A DNA stretch of 64,000 bases from Sclerotinia nivalis (Eukaryota; Ascomycota; Leotiomycetes; Helotiales; Sclerotiniaceae): the NCBI GenBank assembly GCA_029531795.1, contig JAPEIS010000006.1, forward strand, positions 930,001 to 994,000, in the 5' to 3' direction. Positions 22,946 through 34,790 of the stretch are shown one piece after another. The translations under genes were made by a program, and so were the position numbers. The notes under the pieces were generated by a model. It saw only the letters and a program-made list of their open reading frames with translations. It did not search any database and was not told the DNA's origin. How positions within the stretch are numbered: the stretch's first letter is position 1; each line of letters starts with the position of its first letter.

Positions 22946-24041
22946 TCAACACGAATTAGAAAATTGTGTAGCCCCTGGATCTTGGACAACAATAGCCATG
23001 TTGCTGATGCGTCGTAACCATGATCTGATCTGCAATAGCTCATCTATGTTGTGTCCGATGCTTTGCGAATGAAAGTGATAGACACAGGGCTTGTGATCGT
23101 GAATAACAGTTGAAAAGCCAAGGAATAATTGTGTGGAACGGATTTCGACAATCGCCCCAAAACGCAAGCCCTAGGATATGGTTACTCGGACTAATTCTCA
23201 ATTATCTGAAGCTGATAAAATATTTCCATTTTCAGGTTGAAGTCGTGTAAAATCAGAATTATCTCTATCTCTGAATTGCTGAAGATAATCCCATCCCCCT
23301 ATATTAAGTCCTTCCTCTATTTCTTTGAATCATATTCTTTCAACTTCGTCAATCTTCGCTTGCTCAATAGGATCAAATGAAGAATTGTAGAACTTTTCCA
23401 ATAACTTTTCCGGAATACTTCGTAAGCTATAGATTGAGAGAGAGCGATAGTGAGGCCACCCACAATTAGAATATGTTCTATGAATACCGACACGATGGTG
23501 AATGACGAAGGAATTGTCGTATCCAGAGCAACTCATAATATATCCATATTTGATAGTATGTCGAACTGTTCCTGATCATATATGTTTCTTGGATTTTATG
23601 ATGTTGATGAAATTGTGTGAAGGGAGGTCAACGCACAGTCTGCTTACTAATCTTACAAAACACACCAAAAATACCTGCTGTCCTGTAAATCTCAGACACT
23701 TCAAATCCAGTTGATGAATATTTCATCCGTCCATCAACGTATATATTCTGTTGCGGCTCATGGTACTTCATAACTGCCTTCTTTCAATAATTCTTGATCT
23801 TTCCAAGTGGCAGTGAAGCGCAGGCCTGCCCCGACACAGGTTCGCCTGATAATGGACCTCAATTGCATTCCGGGCGTCTCTCACCAACAATCCTAAATCC
23901 TCTAGGCATCAATTTTCCTACGCGATTAACAATAGATGGTTTTAATTCCACTTCGCCTCACCGCTGGAAAGACCATGTACGACCAATTGTGAAATCCTCG
24001 TGGCCCACACTGTCGCGATATGTGTAATAATGACCAGCCAT
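22946..24041 (-). pseudogene. Decayed gene of unknown family
   Basis: From an ATG at 24041 the sequence has coding character (GHYYTYRDSVGHEDFTIG, later RFTATWKDQELLKEG and IEEGLNIGGWDYLQQF) but switches frame and meets repeated stops. In-frame TGA codons stand at 23958-23960, 23859-23861, 23784-23786 and 23330-23332; at least the first lies inside otherwise continuous coding-like sequence. A candidate donor GTATTT lies near 23671. No single spliced model is open. I cannot name the family. The 166-bp gap to the FPGS-like gene makes this a head-to-head pair. Confidence 0.5.
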
Positions 24042-24207
24042 TAGTGTTTCTTTCCTTGCAAGTGTGAAAGATCTGGTCGGTCCAACAAGACCTTAATCAA
24101 CGTCATGGCTTGGGATAGACATTACTTTTTCAAGCCTGCTCGCAGCTTGGCTTTCTACTTCATTTTTGATTGTTACAACTGAACCTGTTGTAACAAATCA
24201 GGACAAA

Positions 24208-25910
24208 ATGGAGCGATCGTACCGAGTAGGTTTCCCTACCGACCCCTCACACCGTGCACTAACAACCGATTAGAATGCTATTACACTACTCGAAAGTAGA
24301 AAAGATCGCGTCAAAATTACCAGACGTAGTAGAGCCTCTCAGTTGCTGAAGAAAACGACATGTGGTAGTAGTGGCGGAGAAGATTCTTCCAACGAGAGAA
24401 CAAATAACAGGCTAAGTACTTTAGGAGGTAACCCAAACAAGCCTGGAAATGACAGTATGAATGAGTGGCTTGATGCTCTTGGGTATACAGTAAGCAATAT
24501 CCTCCGCCTCAGAAGAAAATACTCTAATCATACCTGAAGCATAAAGAGTTCCACGTCATCCATATTACCGGAACAAAAGGCAAAGCATCCACATGCATGT
24601 TCGTAAAATCCTTCCTCTCATCCTATGCTTCTAGAACAGGTGTATTGAGGAAAATTGGTTTATACACCAACCCCTACTCTTCAAACATCCGAGAACCAAT
24701 CAAGATCAATTCCAAACCAATATCAGAGGATAGATTTGCCAGATATTTCTTCGAAGTATGGGAAACTCTTTCTAGCAAGTTTTCAGAGACAATGATGCCG
24801 GATTATATGCAATTGAGACTACTAGTTGCTGTTTATGCATTTATTTGCGAGGATATTGATGTGGTTATTATGGAAACTCATAGCGGAGGAGAGAACGACG
24901 CTACGAACTTTGTCAAACCTACAGCTGTGGGCATTGCTCAGATTCACGCAGATTACATCGAAGCAGATAGTCATCCTTCCACAGATCTGGCTTGGCATGC
25001 AGGAGGTATCATGAAAACCAATGCTCCTGCATTTTCTATCCCCCAAGATCCTGAGGTAAGGAAAGTTCTCGAAGAACGTGCGAACGAAAAAGGAGTGGCT
25101 TTGAACTTTGTGACCGAAGATCATCGTCTTCCAATCACTGCACATGCGCTCAAAACAGACGTCAAGAGATACGAATGCTCATTGGCACTTGCCCTCACAG
25201 ATGCATATCTCATCTCCATATGCGACGAAAAATACCCTCCTCTTTCCTCTGAAGACATTTCCATTGGTCTCGATCGATTTTTCTGGCCCGGCCGTTTCCA
25301 AAGAGTAGAAGTAGGACAAAATTCTTGGTTCCTGGATGGTGCGCATCATCCTCAAACTGTTCCTAAAGCAGCAGAATGGTTCGCGCTAAGTGTTTGTGAA
25401 GAAGCTACACTGTCTCCTTTCTCATATGCGCTTCGGAGAATGAAACAGACAATCTTAAATTGTGAGGAGCCGGGAAATCCAAAAGTAGTGGTTTTTGCTC
25501 ATCGGACGAGAGGGGATGGGGGAAAGGTCGTCGAGAGTTTGGCAAAGGCGTTGGAGAAACATAGATGTAAGATTAAACATGTAATCTTTACGACTGATTG
25601 GGATGATAGTAAGTGTCTTCCCTCACCCTTGCCCCTTTCTCCCTATTTCATCTCCAACGAAACTGACCACCTACCCACAGCCTCAAAAATAACCGACGCT
25701 GATATCTCGGCCATGCGTTCCTACGCCCAAACATGGCAAAAACTCTCACCCAACTCTAGTATCCTCCTAGAACCTAATAATGCGGCTGCGATAGATTTAG
25801 CCACAAAAATTGGGTACCAAAATCATGCTATGGAGTGTTTGGTCACGGGCAGTTTGTATTTGGCGGGAAGTGCATTGAGATATTTGGATCCGGCGGCGGA
25901 GAAGGTGTAA
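24208..25910 (+). CDS. Folylpolyglutamate-synthase-like Mur ligase paralogue, catalytic residues altered
   Basis: Four exons, join(24208-24225, 24274-24489, 24540-25608, 25681-25910), give 510 aa. The last intron (GTAAGT...ACAG, 72 bp) is also open in frame, so it could be retained. The architecture is FPGS: an N-terminal RSYRNAI helix, P-loop GTKGKAST (89-96; canonical GTKGKGST), an IREPI segment for canonical VRERI, METHSGGENDATN (canonical EVGxGGxxDxTN), AWHAGGI (229-235; canonical AWHKAGI), FWPGRF, and DGAHH for DGAHT. The KAGI lysine, which is carbamylated in bacterial FolC/FPGS and needed for Mg/ATP binding, is Ala232 here. True FPGS adds glutamates to folates; this paralogue has probably lost or changed that activity. 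It lies 166 bp from a divergent pseudogene. Confidence 0.8.
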
Positions 25911-27532
25911 GGGAGTTTGAAGGCAGTATGTTTTGTTGAGATAATAGGAAATTGTTGGTCTAAAATTTGCGGGAAGACTGGAATGCAATCACTGTACTGT
26001 CTTTGGATTTGAGAAATTTGGAGTCGTGGTAGTTGAGTTGATGTATTGGTATAAAATAATTTATGAAAGTCATTGATTTGATTAGCACAGTCCATTTGTA
26101 TCCTGATATTCTTCGAATAACCTCAGCTGTTCCTGCAAATAAAAAGACAACAGTGAAAATAAGTTGACCCATTTAAATCGAAGGGGTTGGAAGTGCATAT
26201 GCTAATGATAGCGAATTCATCTCTCCCGTTCCCATCCTCCCCCAAGAACCCTAAACACTTTTCTTTTACCTTTTCTTCTCCAAATCAGCATCATAACTCC
26301 TATCCTTCTCCTTTTCATTTTCCATCCCTCTTCCTTCTCTCCTCTCATCTTCCTCATAAATAAAACTTGAGATGTTCATGCAGATGGAGATTTTATAGGT
26401 CTAGTGTTGGACGTGTATCTTTGGATCTCATAGTTGATTTTGTAGGGAGTGTTGAGATGGTTTTTATGTTGGTTTTGATATTAGTTTTGATATTAGTTTT
26501 GTAACTTGTGAACGAAAGCCACGATTGAAGTTTTAATACTTCCTATCAATTTTTTCATTTTTTTTTAGATATTATTTTTTGATAGATGATTGGGTTGAAT
26601 CAAAGGTTGTATTGGAAGTTAATTAGTTTTTGAGGATAGATATCGGATTTGGATTCTGGGTATCGCGGCTTGAGAGTTGCGGAATCGTGATTTTTGTGTG
26701 AGTAAAATGACATTTAGTATTTAGAGGACATGATTTCTTTGGATACAAATATTTACATTTACATAAACCTCCTTTGATACATACTCCAATTTCAAATATA
26801 CAAGTTCCAATAGGGAAAAATATGGGTTGCCACCAAGAAAATGTGAAATTTCTTTGGGATCTTTGCTCGAAGACCTGGTCAGGGCAGGACAACCAAAGAG
26901 GACCTAATATTCCAAAAAATTTGTGATAATCGATAGTGGTGAAAAGTTATCAGCCAGTATCAAATGGTATGATTTGATGATATTATCATGATTTTTCTTC
27001 TAAAATATTGTGAGAAAGTTGGATTACTTGGGCCATATATATAACTAGTTCATAGACATTAAATCATATGATCTTTTGTAATTAAATATAAAGAGAAGGT
27101 TTCGCTTTCTCTTCCAAAATAATCAATCGTTTTCACTAATCTTTTTGTATACCTATTATATACAATCCCAATCCATTATTAAATCCCATTAATTCTACTA
27201 TTCGAAGTTTATACAATATAGCCTGATCGATTCGTATCCTATTCCTTCTCGCAGCATACTATCGGGACGCACGTATCTCGACCTACCTCTTTCACAATAT
27301 GTGTATTTTGTAGGAAAAGAAGAGATGCCAATTCCAATGTGTTCAGCGATGTGGGTATTTGTTAGACTTTTGGTATGTATTCTAGGTCACGGAATAATTT
27401 AGTAAAAATGGATCTTGTATGATACTGCCAGACTTCGGAAGATAATGTTGCTTTTGAGCTTCGGCCGCATTTCTCGTATAGGGATATTCATATATAGCAT
27501 TAAACCTCAAACCTCATCCCAAGTCTATCAAT
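25911..27532. other. Intergenic between convergent genes, no gene seen
   Basis: About 1.6 kb, AT-rich, with a short TTTTGATATTAG tandem near 26474-26500. The minus-strand frame at 26623-26892 lacks coding character. Confidence 0.5.
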
Positions 27533-30037
27533 CTACACTCTCCCTTTCCTCCTCCTCTTCTCCCTCCTCTTCTCTCTTTTCCGTTCCCGTTTCCGCTCCC
27601 TTTTCTTCTCCTTCCTCTCCCTCTTACGTCCTTTTTTCTCATCGCACAATCCAGCCTCCTCCTTCCATTCCCTATTATGAAACTTCCACTTTACCTTTAA
27701 ACTTTTCTTTTTCGTCCTAATCTTCATCTTTTGTAAGTTACTCGAGAACGTGTCATCTAGTGTAGAAAGTAGCTTACGAATAGCCTGTTGTTTCTTGTCC
27801 GCATCTTCAATTGTTTCAACCTCAACTGCATCAGCTGCCTTTCCCAGTCCAATCGTTGCTATCGTTTGATACGTATAAACTTTGAGACCGACAACACAGG
27901 AAGCATTCCATGTATGTTCAGCCATATGTGGCGCATCTTTGGAAGAAGGAGTAGAGGGCGTAGCGGGGGGAGTTGTAGGTGGGGTAGGAGCAGCGGGTGT
28001 TTTGAGAGTGACGGGTGTAGCAAGAGACATTCTCTCATTCTTCTTTGAGAAATTGTCATCAATCATACCCTTAGCATAAGCCATATCATGCTTCAAACCA
28101 ATTTGAATCAATTTTTCTCTTCTATTGAGCCAATTGTGTTTGACGACATCTTCGACTGTCGGAAGTGTATCATCACGATATCCAGTGATTTGAAGAAATA
28201 CTTCATATGTACCTGCTTCGAGAAAAATTTCAGTAGTTGCGGAACGAATACCACTTGAGTAGCCGCGGACGATGTGAGACTTTTGTCCTGAGGAGTGGAG
28301 ATGGAAAGAGAGGGAATAAATATATTGGCCAGCAAGGCCACCAAAGTAGCGGTTGTCAAGTTGGGAGAGGACAATCACGGTTGTGGTTGGCTCGCGGATG
28401 GCAAAGTGAAAGGAGGTTTCGTTATAACTGAAGAGTTAGTATGAAGATGCCTGTATTTTCAAAAAGGGTATGAATGTGATGAATAGCTACTCACTCTCCA
28501 GACCAAGGGACATTGACAGTAGTCCAGAGTTGTGAAACATTCCAGCAAAGCCAATCACAATGAAAGAGTCTCGTTCTCCAGATTTCATCATATCGATTGA
28601 GGAAATCCTCATACGGCATCCAGAAAATGCCTTCGTTTCCAAACTTATGATTGAGGGCATCAAGTGCTTCCCTGGTCCATTCTTTAGACCCATCAGACCA
28701 TGGGCCATTCCATTCGGTCTCCCCCCAAGGGTTCTTCACGAGACAAAGACGATTTCCTTGGTATTCCACCGCTCGAAGAACAGAGTAAGCGTGGTCATCC
28801 TCAATACCTTGTCTTCCGAGTTCGTCTGGATCCGGATGAGTGTAATCTCTTGTACCGGCATTGAATATGAAATCATTGCCGACTTTCAAGAGACCTTGAG
28901 TCCAGAAAGAATCTTTATCTAGAATGTCAGAGGAAATGAATTTGGTAGTAACACCACCTGTAAGATCTTCGACGCCCTCACTAGTGACCGGTTAGTGGCC
29001 ACTACCTGGATTGTGCACAGCAATGAGGGAGAGCTCACCCAGGCCAACCACCATTGATTGAACCAAAGTCGCCATGCACTTTGGCAAAAGCCTTCTCAAT
29101 TAATGGTAACCAGGTCTCGTTGGGATCAGCGCAAGATCCGAAAAACAAAGCATTCGAGCCTGTCTGAAATGCCTTTTTATATTCTGTACGCGAAGCTTCC
29201 GGGTCCAGTCTTCCATGGGAACGATCCCAGACAGATCTCCTATCATCGTCGCAATCATCATAATCGGGATTGGTAAGGTATAGTTTGTCATCAATGATTT
29301 CTGAGACCCATTCCCCATCACGATAGAAAACAAATCCGTATACTCCGATTTCCTCATTACGTGCCTTTTCTGGGCAAATTTTATTAACGAGTCTTGGGAA
29401 TGCCTTGTCAACGGTGAGACATCCCAAAGAAGATATAAACCAACAATCTCCTTCTGAACCTTGTCGTATATCTTGTACATGAGCCTCATGCTCAATGAAG
29501 AACTTGGGAGTTTCGAAGATATCACTAACTCTTTTTGCACAAGCAGGCCCTCGTACTTCCGCCGCAGTCAGCTTCACGGTTCCGGTTCGTGTAATGACCG
29601 TCTTCATGTTATTTGATTTCTTTGGAGGGTCTATCTCTATATGCTCTTCTCCATTCGATGTGCCTGGTACTGTAACTGTGAGAGGCTTCAGACAATAATC
29701 CATATCATCGAGATCAAAATCATCATCGGTGTATTTGATATTATTGCGTATGCATTCTGCCACGATGGCTGCAACCTTGGCTTGGCATTCTTTTACAGCA
29801 GTATCGTAGGAGGTATTGACGCTACAACCGGAGATCTTGCTCTTGGATTTTTGTTCCCCGACGAGTCGTCCGTAGGTATGTTTGGGAAGAACATTGGGTG
29901 CTGGATATGGTCAGTCATGTGAAGTTATTGTTGGAACAAAACATACACTGGGTAATTATTTCATCAGACGTGAGGTTATTCTCCCAGAAAGCATCAAGGG
30001 CTTTTTGGGTAGATGAGATTGAAGTTACAGCGGTCAT
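27533..30037 (-). CDS. Calpain-family cysteine protease
   Basis: Four exons, complement(join(27533-28427, 28495-28980, 29039-29900, 29947-30037)), give 777 aa with introns of 67, 58 and 46 bp. The catalytic core has all three residues: Cys183 in QGSEGDCWF, His381 in EDDHAYSVL and Asn401 in VKNPWGETEW. A C2-like/calpain domain III follows (DYNETSFHFAIREP, VIVLSQLDNRYF). After it come a T/P-rich linker (residues ~610-640) and an extremely basic C-terminal tail of about 35 residues dominated by K, R and E (27536-27640), where the DNA is a CT-rich low-complexity run. Calpains are Ca2+-regulated intracellular proteases that cut a few targets. No EF-hand or MIT domain is visible, so this is an atypical calpain and not clearly PalB. 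Confidence 0.88.
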
Positions 30038-30856
30038 GCTTTTTTGTGTTGTGATTTTTGTGAGGCTAATGATGTATGCTTAGGTTTTGATAAGATGTGC
30101 TTGTTGATAATGTGTGAGAGGAGAATTTGTATCAAGTATAGATAGGGATGAATAGCCATAAGAATGATTAGTAGCACTTACGAGGAAGTCATAAAGATAT
30201 GAGACTCTTGATAAAGTATAAAGGATTCATCTCAGCGAGTACGATTGCCCTTGCTAAGATCTTTGCTTGCAGTAAAGTATAAATTACGGTCTGTGATAGG
30301 CAAACCCTTCAAATATTATCGAAACATGACTGACTTAAACAGCGAATGGGTAAGGGGTAATTCACGCTATGAATTAGTGTACGCCGACTGGCTGAGAAGT
30401 CACGAGACCCTGAAGACCGACCTCTATGATACCCATACCTGGAATGTACATCCGTGGTTCGCGCCTGTCCTTTCCCGCAACCATCATCCTCACTTCGCAC
30501 TTTCTATTCATTCTACCTTCAGCACTGCTACAATTTTATCCCGAACAGAGTTTTCGCATACCATCTATGAAATGCAAACAATTACTAGGAAAGAAAATAA
30601 CATATAGATCATCCCAGCTGTCAGGGCATAGAGTTGTGTTGCACCTACAGAAAAGCTGCGAGCCTTTATCACCAGTGAGAACCTTCATAACATGTAGGAG
30701 AAATCTTCAAAGGAACACAGCAGATACTAGGTCATTGTGGAGTGGGGGAGATAAATCTTGAAATTCATAGGCAACGTGATAAAACTGCTGACTCAAAGAC
30801 GTCGTCATCAATCCAACAATCAAAAATGACAATATCCACCTCTTCTGGTTTCTCAC
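30038..30856. other. Intergenic, no gene seen
   Basis: This is the promoter side of the calpain gene and 3' side of the NTPase-nuclease gene. Overlapping frames at 30245-30761 lack coding character. Confidence 0.5.
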
Positions 30857-33270
30857 TCAAGATTTCTTTCCTTCGATTTCCTGAATCATCTTTGCATGAG
30901 CCGCTTTCAGTTGAGCACATTCTTTTCTCAGGTCGTGCATGGTTTTCTCAGACTCGTTTGGAGGAATTTCAGAATCGCGGAGTTGCATGTAAGGATTCAA
31001 ACTCTCCTGATTTGTATCAGGCTCCCCGGAATAGGATCGTTGTCTTCCTCTGCCCAAGTCCAGGGTTACTTGTAGTTTGTTGTCATATGTGTATACTTCC
31101 GCCGTATATTCCTCAAAATCAATAGCAACTTGTAAAATGTGAGACTGTATATCGACGTCTAAAGATGAAGAGTTTGATATTAGAATGAGATATGATCTCA
31201 AAAGTAAGAGATAACATTACCTTTAATTTCCAGTGGCTGGAATGAAGATTTCGAACAAAAATTAAGAATAATAAAATCATCCATGATACCCCATCCATGA
31301 TATTTGCCTTCGACACGAAATTGACTTATATATTCATTTATTGCTCCTTTTTCCCCAGATTGGAGTATTTCGATGCCCCATTTCTTACTAAAGATATAGA
31401 AATCGACTCGTTCATTTGTAAGATAAGAATATTCGGAAATAATCTCTATATTATGAAGCTCATGATTGAGGCAACAGTAGATCTCGTTCTGGATTGCTGT
31501 TTCTGAAATGCTCCTCCAATCAATATAAGGTTTCATGGATTGTGCTTTCAAAAGAGACAAATTAAACCGTTCAATCGCATTGAGGCACGTTTGCTGAAGA
31601 GTGATTTGATCCAGAATAGTGTCTGGTTCCGAAGCTGCCAAAAGGCGACGACATGCGATTCTGTAATCCACAGTCAACATAACCGGAAGGGGTATTATAA
31701 ATAAATAAATAAATAAAAGATAACATACTTTCGGTGTATTGGGGAAGCAAAAAAGTATGTGGTTTCGTCACTTCCAGGTCGTCTTTGCTCAGTTTGCAGT
31801 AAACCCACGTGATGACAGAAGGCAAATGCCTTGTCAGAGTAGCTGGTTGGTAGGGTGTAGCCATGGAGTAGTGTTGCCACTTTGCGTAATACTTCTACAA
31901 TCCTCGAAAATGGAATATGGCTGTACAAAGAAGTACTATGATATTGTCTTACTAAAGCCTCTTCGTCAGGTGTCCAACATCCCCTTACATATTTGCTCAA
32001 CAGATCTAGAAATCCATTTTGCTTGTCCATGACGGAATAGCATAAGTCAAGCGTCCATAAGCGTTGACGACGGATGTTTGCAGAGAACTATAATAGAATA
32101 AGTTATAAGTAAACACAAATCTGTATGTTAAGGAAGGTGCGTACGAAAGGAAAAACTTACATGGGTAAAACTGAGCTTGAGTGCAGTCAAGATCCTGACA
32201 AGTATACCCGGATGACCATCAGTAATAGCATGAAGGTATTCGGAGATACCACTTTCAAACTGAAAGTGAGATACTGTAGCCCATTTCATAACCATAGTAT
32301 GTGTTTCGATTGGTTTAAAAAGCATATGTCGATTACCATTAATTGACGAACGCAGCTCTACACATTGAAACCTATCTATACGACGAACTTGGGATAAAAA
32401 ATCTGAATCATCAATAGCGGAAAGACCCGAGATACCACGAGGGCAGACAATTATGAATTTCGGTTGTGATAAAATGTTGGGATTTTTAAGCTGTTCATTC
32501 CAGAAAGACACGTCCCTATATGAGTTTTGACCTTCGTCGATCAGAAATATATTGGTAGCTTTTGGGTTGTGAGGGCGAATTTCAGCGTTCTTTGCTTTCC
32601 ATACTGCTGTTTCCTCTTGCAAGTATTTCCCATATGGAAGATCGTTGCGTTGTTTTTCTGTCTTCCATTCAATGAATATCGGCTCTAGATCAGGACAGTT
32701 TTTGTGTATATGATAGCCCAGCAGTTTAAGAAGGATTGTTTTGCCTATTACAGGAATAAAACGGATAATGACTACTCGCGTATCCCTTACTCTCTGCAAA
32801 ATTGAGTTAACAAGGTCAGATCTCTCGCAAAGATAATCGCAAACAGGACGCCAAGGATTATTCATATCATGGTGATCGCGAAATGGGTGCCCACACTGAA
32901 CACAACTATTACCAAGGGAGGCAAAAATCCCTTGTGGGCAATCGCACCGTTGGCAGAAGTAGTGAGTGAAGGTATCAAGTGGGGAAAGGGTTGTGCTTGT
33001 TTGGTTTGGTTCGTCTTTTCCAAGATCCTGACTTTTGGGAGATAGTTTGTTTGATTTCTTTTTTGGCAATGGGCGACGCCTTTTGGGCTTTTGTTTTGGC
33101 TGACGAGGTGGTTTTGGAGAAATAGTAAGATTCTGTGAGGAATCATTTGGAATAGTGCTTTTGAGATGCTTCTTGTTTCTGGAAGAATTTTTGATAGCAG
33201 GATGAGGTTTCGCATCATGTGGAATGGATGATGAAGCTCTTTTAGACTGAGATCTGGTAGTTACAGGCAT
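30857..33270 (-). CDS. Crinkler-type (CR) P-loop NTPase fused to REase-fold nuclease
   Basis: Four exons, complement(join(30857-31158, 31221-31660, 31729-32087, 32161-33270)), give 736 aa with all phases matching. Residues 1-95 start MPVTTRSQSKR and are K/R/P-rich, probably disordered with a nuclear-targeting look. A Cys cluster (C106, C109, C111, C123, C126 plus H127, H133, H134) precedes an NTPase domain: Walker A-like region 170-178 ending in GKT, with the first Gly replaced, and Walker B IFLIDEGQ (241-248). A winged-helix block follows (GLLQTE...ASPIHRKYV, ~465-490). The C-terminal domain has the PD-(D/E)xK layout with E549, D576 (VDFYI) and E587 (WGIEIL). The last ~30 residues form a coiled coil. 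This order matches CR proteins (Crinkler-RHS-type), thought to derive from transposon or conflict nucleases and used as effectors by some eukaryotes. No secretion signal is visible, so an intracellular role is equally possible. Confidence 0.78.
31696..31718. repeat. ATAA tetranucleotide microsatellite inside an intron
   Basis: About five to six units lie within the 68-bp second intron (31661-31728) of the NTPase-nuclease gene. Confidence 0.85.
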
Positions 33271-33806
33271 TTTCAGTGTTGAATAAGTGAAAAAGATGTG
33301 AAGATTTAGGGAAAAAATACTTATTTTCCAGTTGAAACTAACATATATACATGCTCCAACTTTTTAGCGTAAAGGAAAGTGAAAGAAATTGCATTATCGA
33401 CAAAGGATGGAGTCTGGAACGTTATTGAAAGAATGTGATTTCGGATCTATGTGATTGGAGCGACATGTGATCCTTCACCTCAATACGAACAACTACTCGA
33501 GTAAGTGTGGTAGGTATACATATTCGAGGTAGAAGGTGTTGTTCGGGGTGAGCTGCTGCCCACAATGTTTTAGAGCCCTTTGTTATTTTTTTTTTCTTGA
33601 TCATATATATGATAACAGAAAATCATACAAGTACTGTTACAGTGAGAGATAGATCACATCACAGCAAAAAATCGGCTATAGCTTTAGGGGTGGAAAAGAT
33701 AGTAAGACTTTGCATTATCCTTCTAATTCTATTGAAGGTTCTTGTCTATATAGAATCCTTCGATCTCATATGAAATTCCTTTGATCTTGTATCGATCTTT
33801 TGATAT

Positions 33807-33840
33807 CGTATCATCCTTTGAATCGTATCATCCTTTGAAT
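33807..33840. repeat. 17-bp tandem repeat, two exact units
   Basis: CGTATCATCCTTTGAAT occurs twice in tandem, flanked by partial degenerate copies from 33780 to 33870. Confidence 0.8.
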
Positions 33841-33929
33841 CGTATTGACCCTTAAAGAATCGTATCGGCCCGCTTTCGACTAGCCCACATTCCGAACCTC
33901 CATTCCGTATTCCAGAATCGTAACAAGTA

Positions 33930-34144
33930 CCGTATAAACTCAACAACTTCGTTCTACATTAAGCCCTTTTAAAAAAATGATCGTTCGTGGGTTAGGATTC
34001 GGAGTTTTAAAATTCTGATATAATTGATAAATCGATTGATATCGGAATTTCAGATAATCCGATATGAGATTCCGAATCCTAATTTGTAGACGATCATCTT
34101 CTTAAAAAAACTTAATATAAAACGAAGTTGTTGAGTTTATATGG
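33930..34144. mobile_element. Near-palindromic 215-bp MITE with TA target duplication
   Basis: The left arm starts CCGTATAAACTCAACAACTT and the reverse complement of the right end starts CCATATAAACTCAACAACTT. The two arms continue to match imperfectly for about 100 bp, through TAGGATTCGGA, toward a centre near ATCGAT at ~34032-34037. A TA dinucleotide flanks each end (33928-33929 and 34145-34146), as expected for Tc1/mariner-type target duplication. There is no coding capacity. The element is a fold-back, non-autonomous transposon relic in the promoter region shared by the CR-type gene and the TPP gene. Arm mismatches suggest it is not recent. Confidence 0.82.
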
Positions 34145-34790
34145 TAATAATACTCTGAAACACTTTTACTGTTAATTATAGCACTTTGTATCAACAAAAT
34201 AGTTTTAGATACTCAAGTAAATGATTATGATATATATCTGTGGATTGCCCGGAATCCTCAGTCTTTAAAGGAGATAGCTATCTGATATGCTTTACGGGAT
34301 AGGGTAAATCATCCACTAGAGGATCATCGGAGATATGGGCCCATAACATTGGAAACCAATTGAATGAAGCTTAGCTGTTAAATTACCGTCTCTCTATCTG
34401 CTTCCTTCGAAATATCATGCAATTTCAAGCGGTAAACGACAATAGCAAGCTTCTTAATAGATTAGTGTTGCTAGCGTCTTCAGGTACACATAATACCTCC
34501 ACCAATCATTTGCTCGAACATGGTACAAAGATAAAGATCCCATTTTCTCCCCGCATACTACCTTCCTGATTAGATAGCCGTTGCAATATACGATATCCAT
34601 CACTATCATTCTTATTCGATATCAAGACTGGGAAGCTGCAGGAAGTGCTGCATGTTATCATGTACGATTGATTAATTGAGTTCAAGAAATACGACCAAAT
34701 GGTCGATCAACAAATTGTTTAAAAGGTCCATTTCCTGCCCCTTCATGATGATGCTCTTCACGCGTCTGTTCTGTGTACCTTTACTTCAAA

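Larger units (their letters stand above)
33271..34790. other. Divergent intergenic region (NTPase-nuclease / TPP) with MITE
   Basis: No gene. It carries a tandem repeat and a MITE, listed separately, and must contain both divergent promoters. TATATA runs occur near 33340 and 33605. Confidence 0.55.

Noticed and set aside
9593..26000. Calling 9.6-26 kb a complete biosynthetic gene cluster
   Set aside because: No backbone synthase, cluster-specific regulator or transporter lies among these genes.
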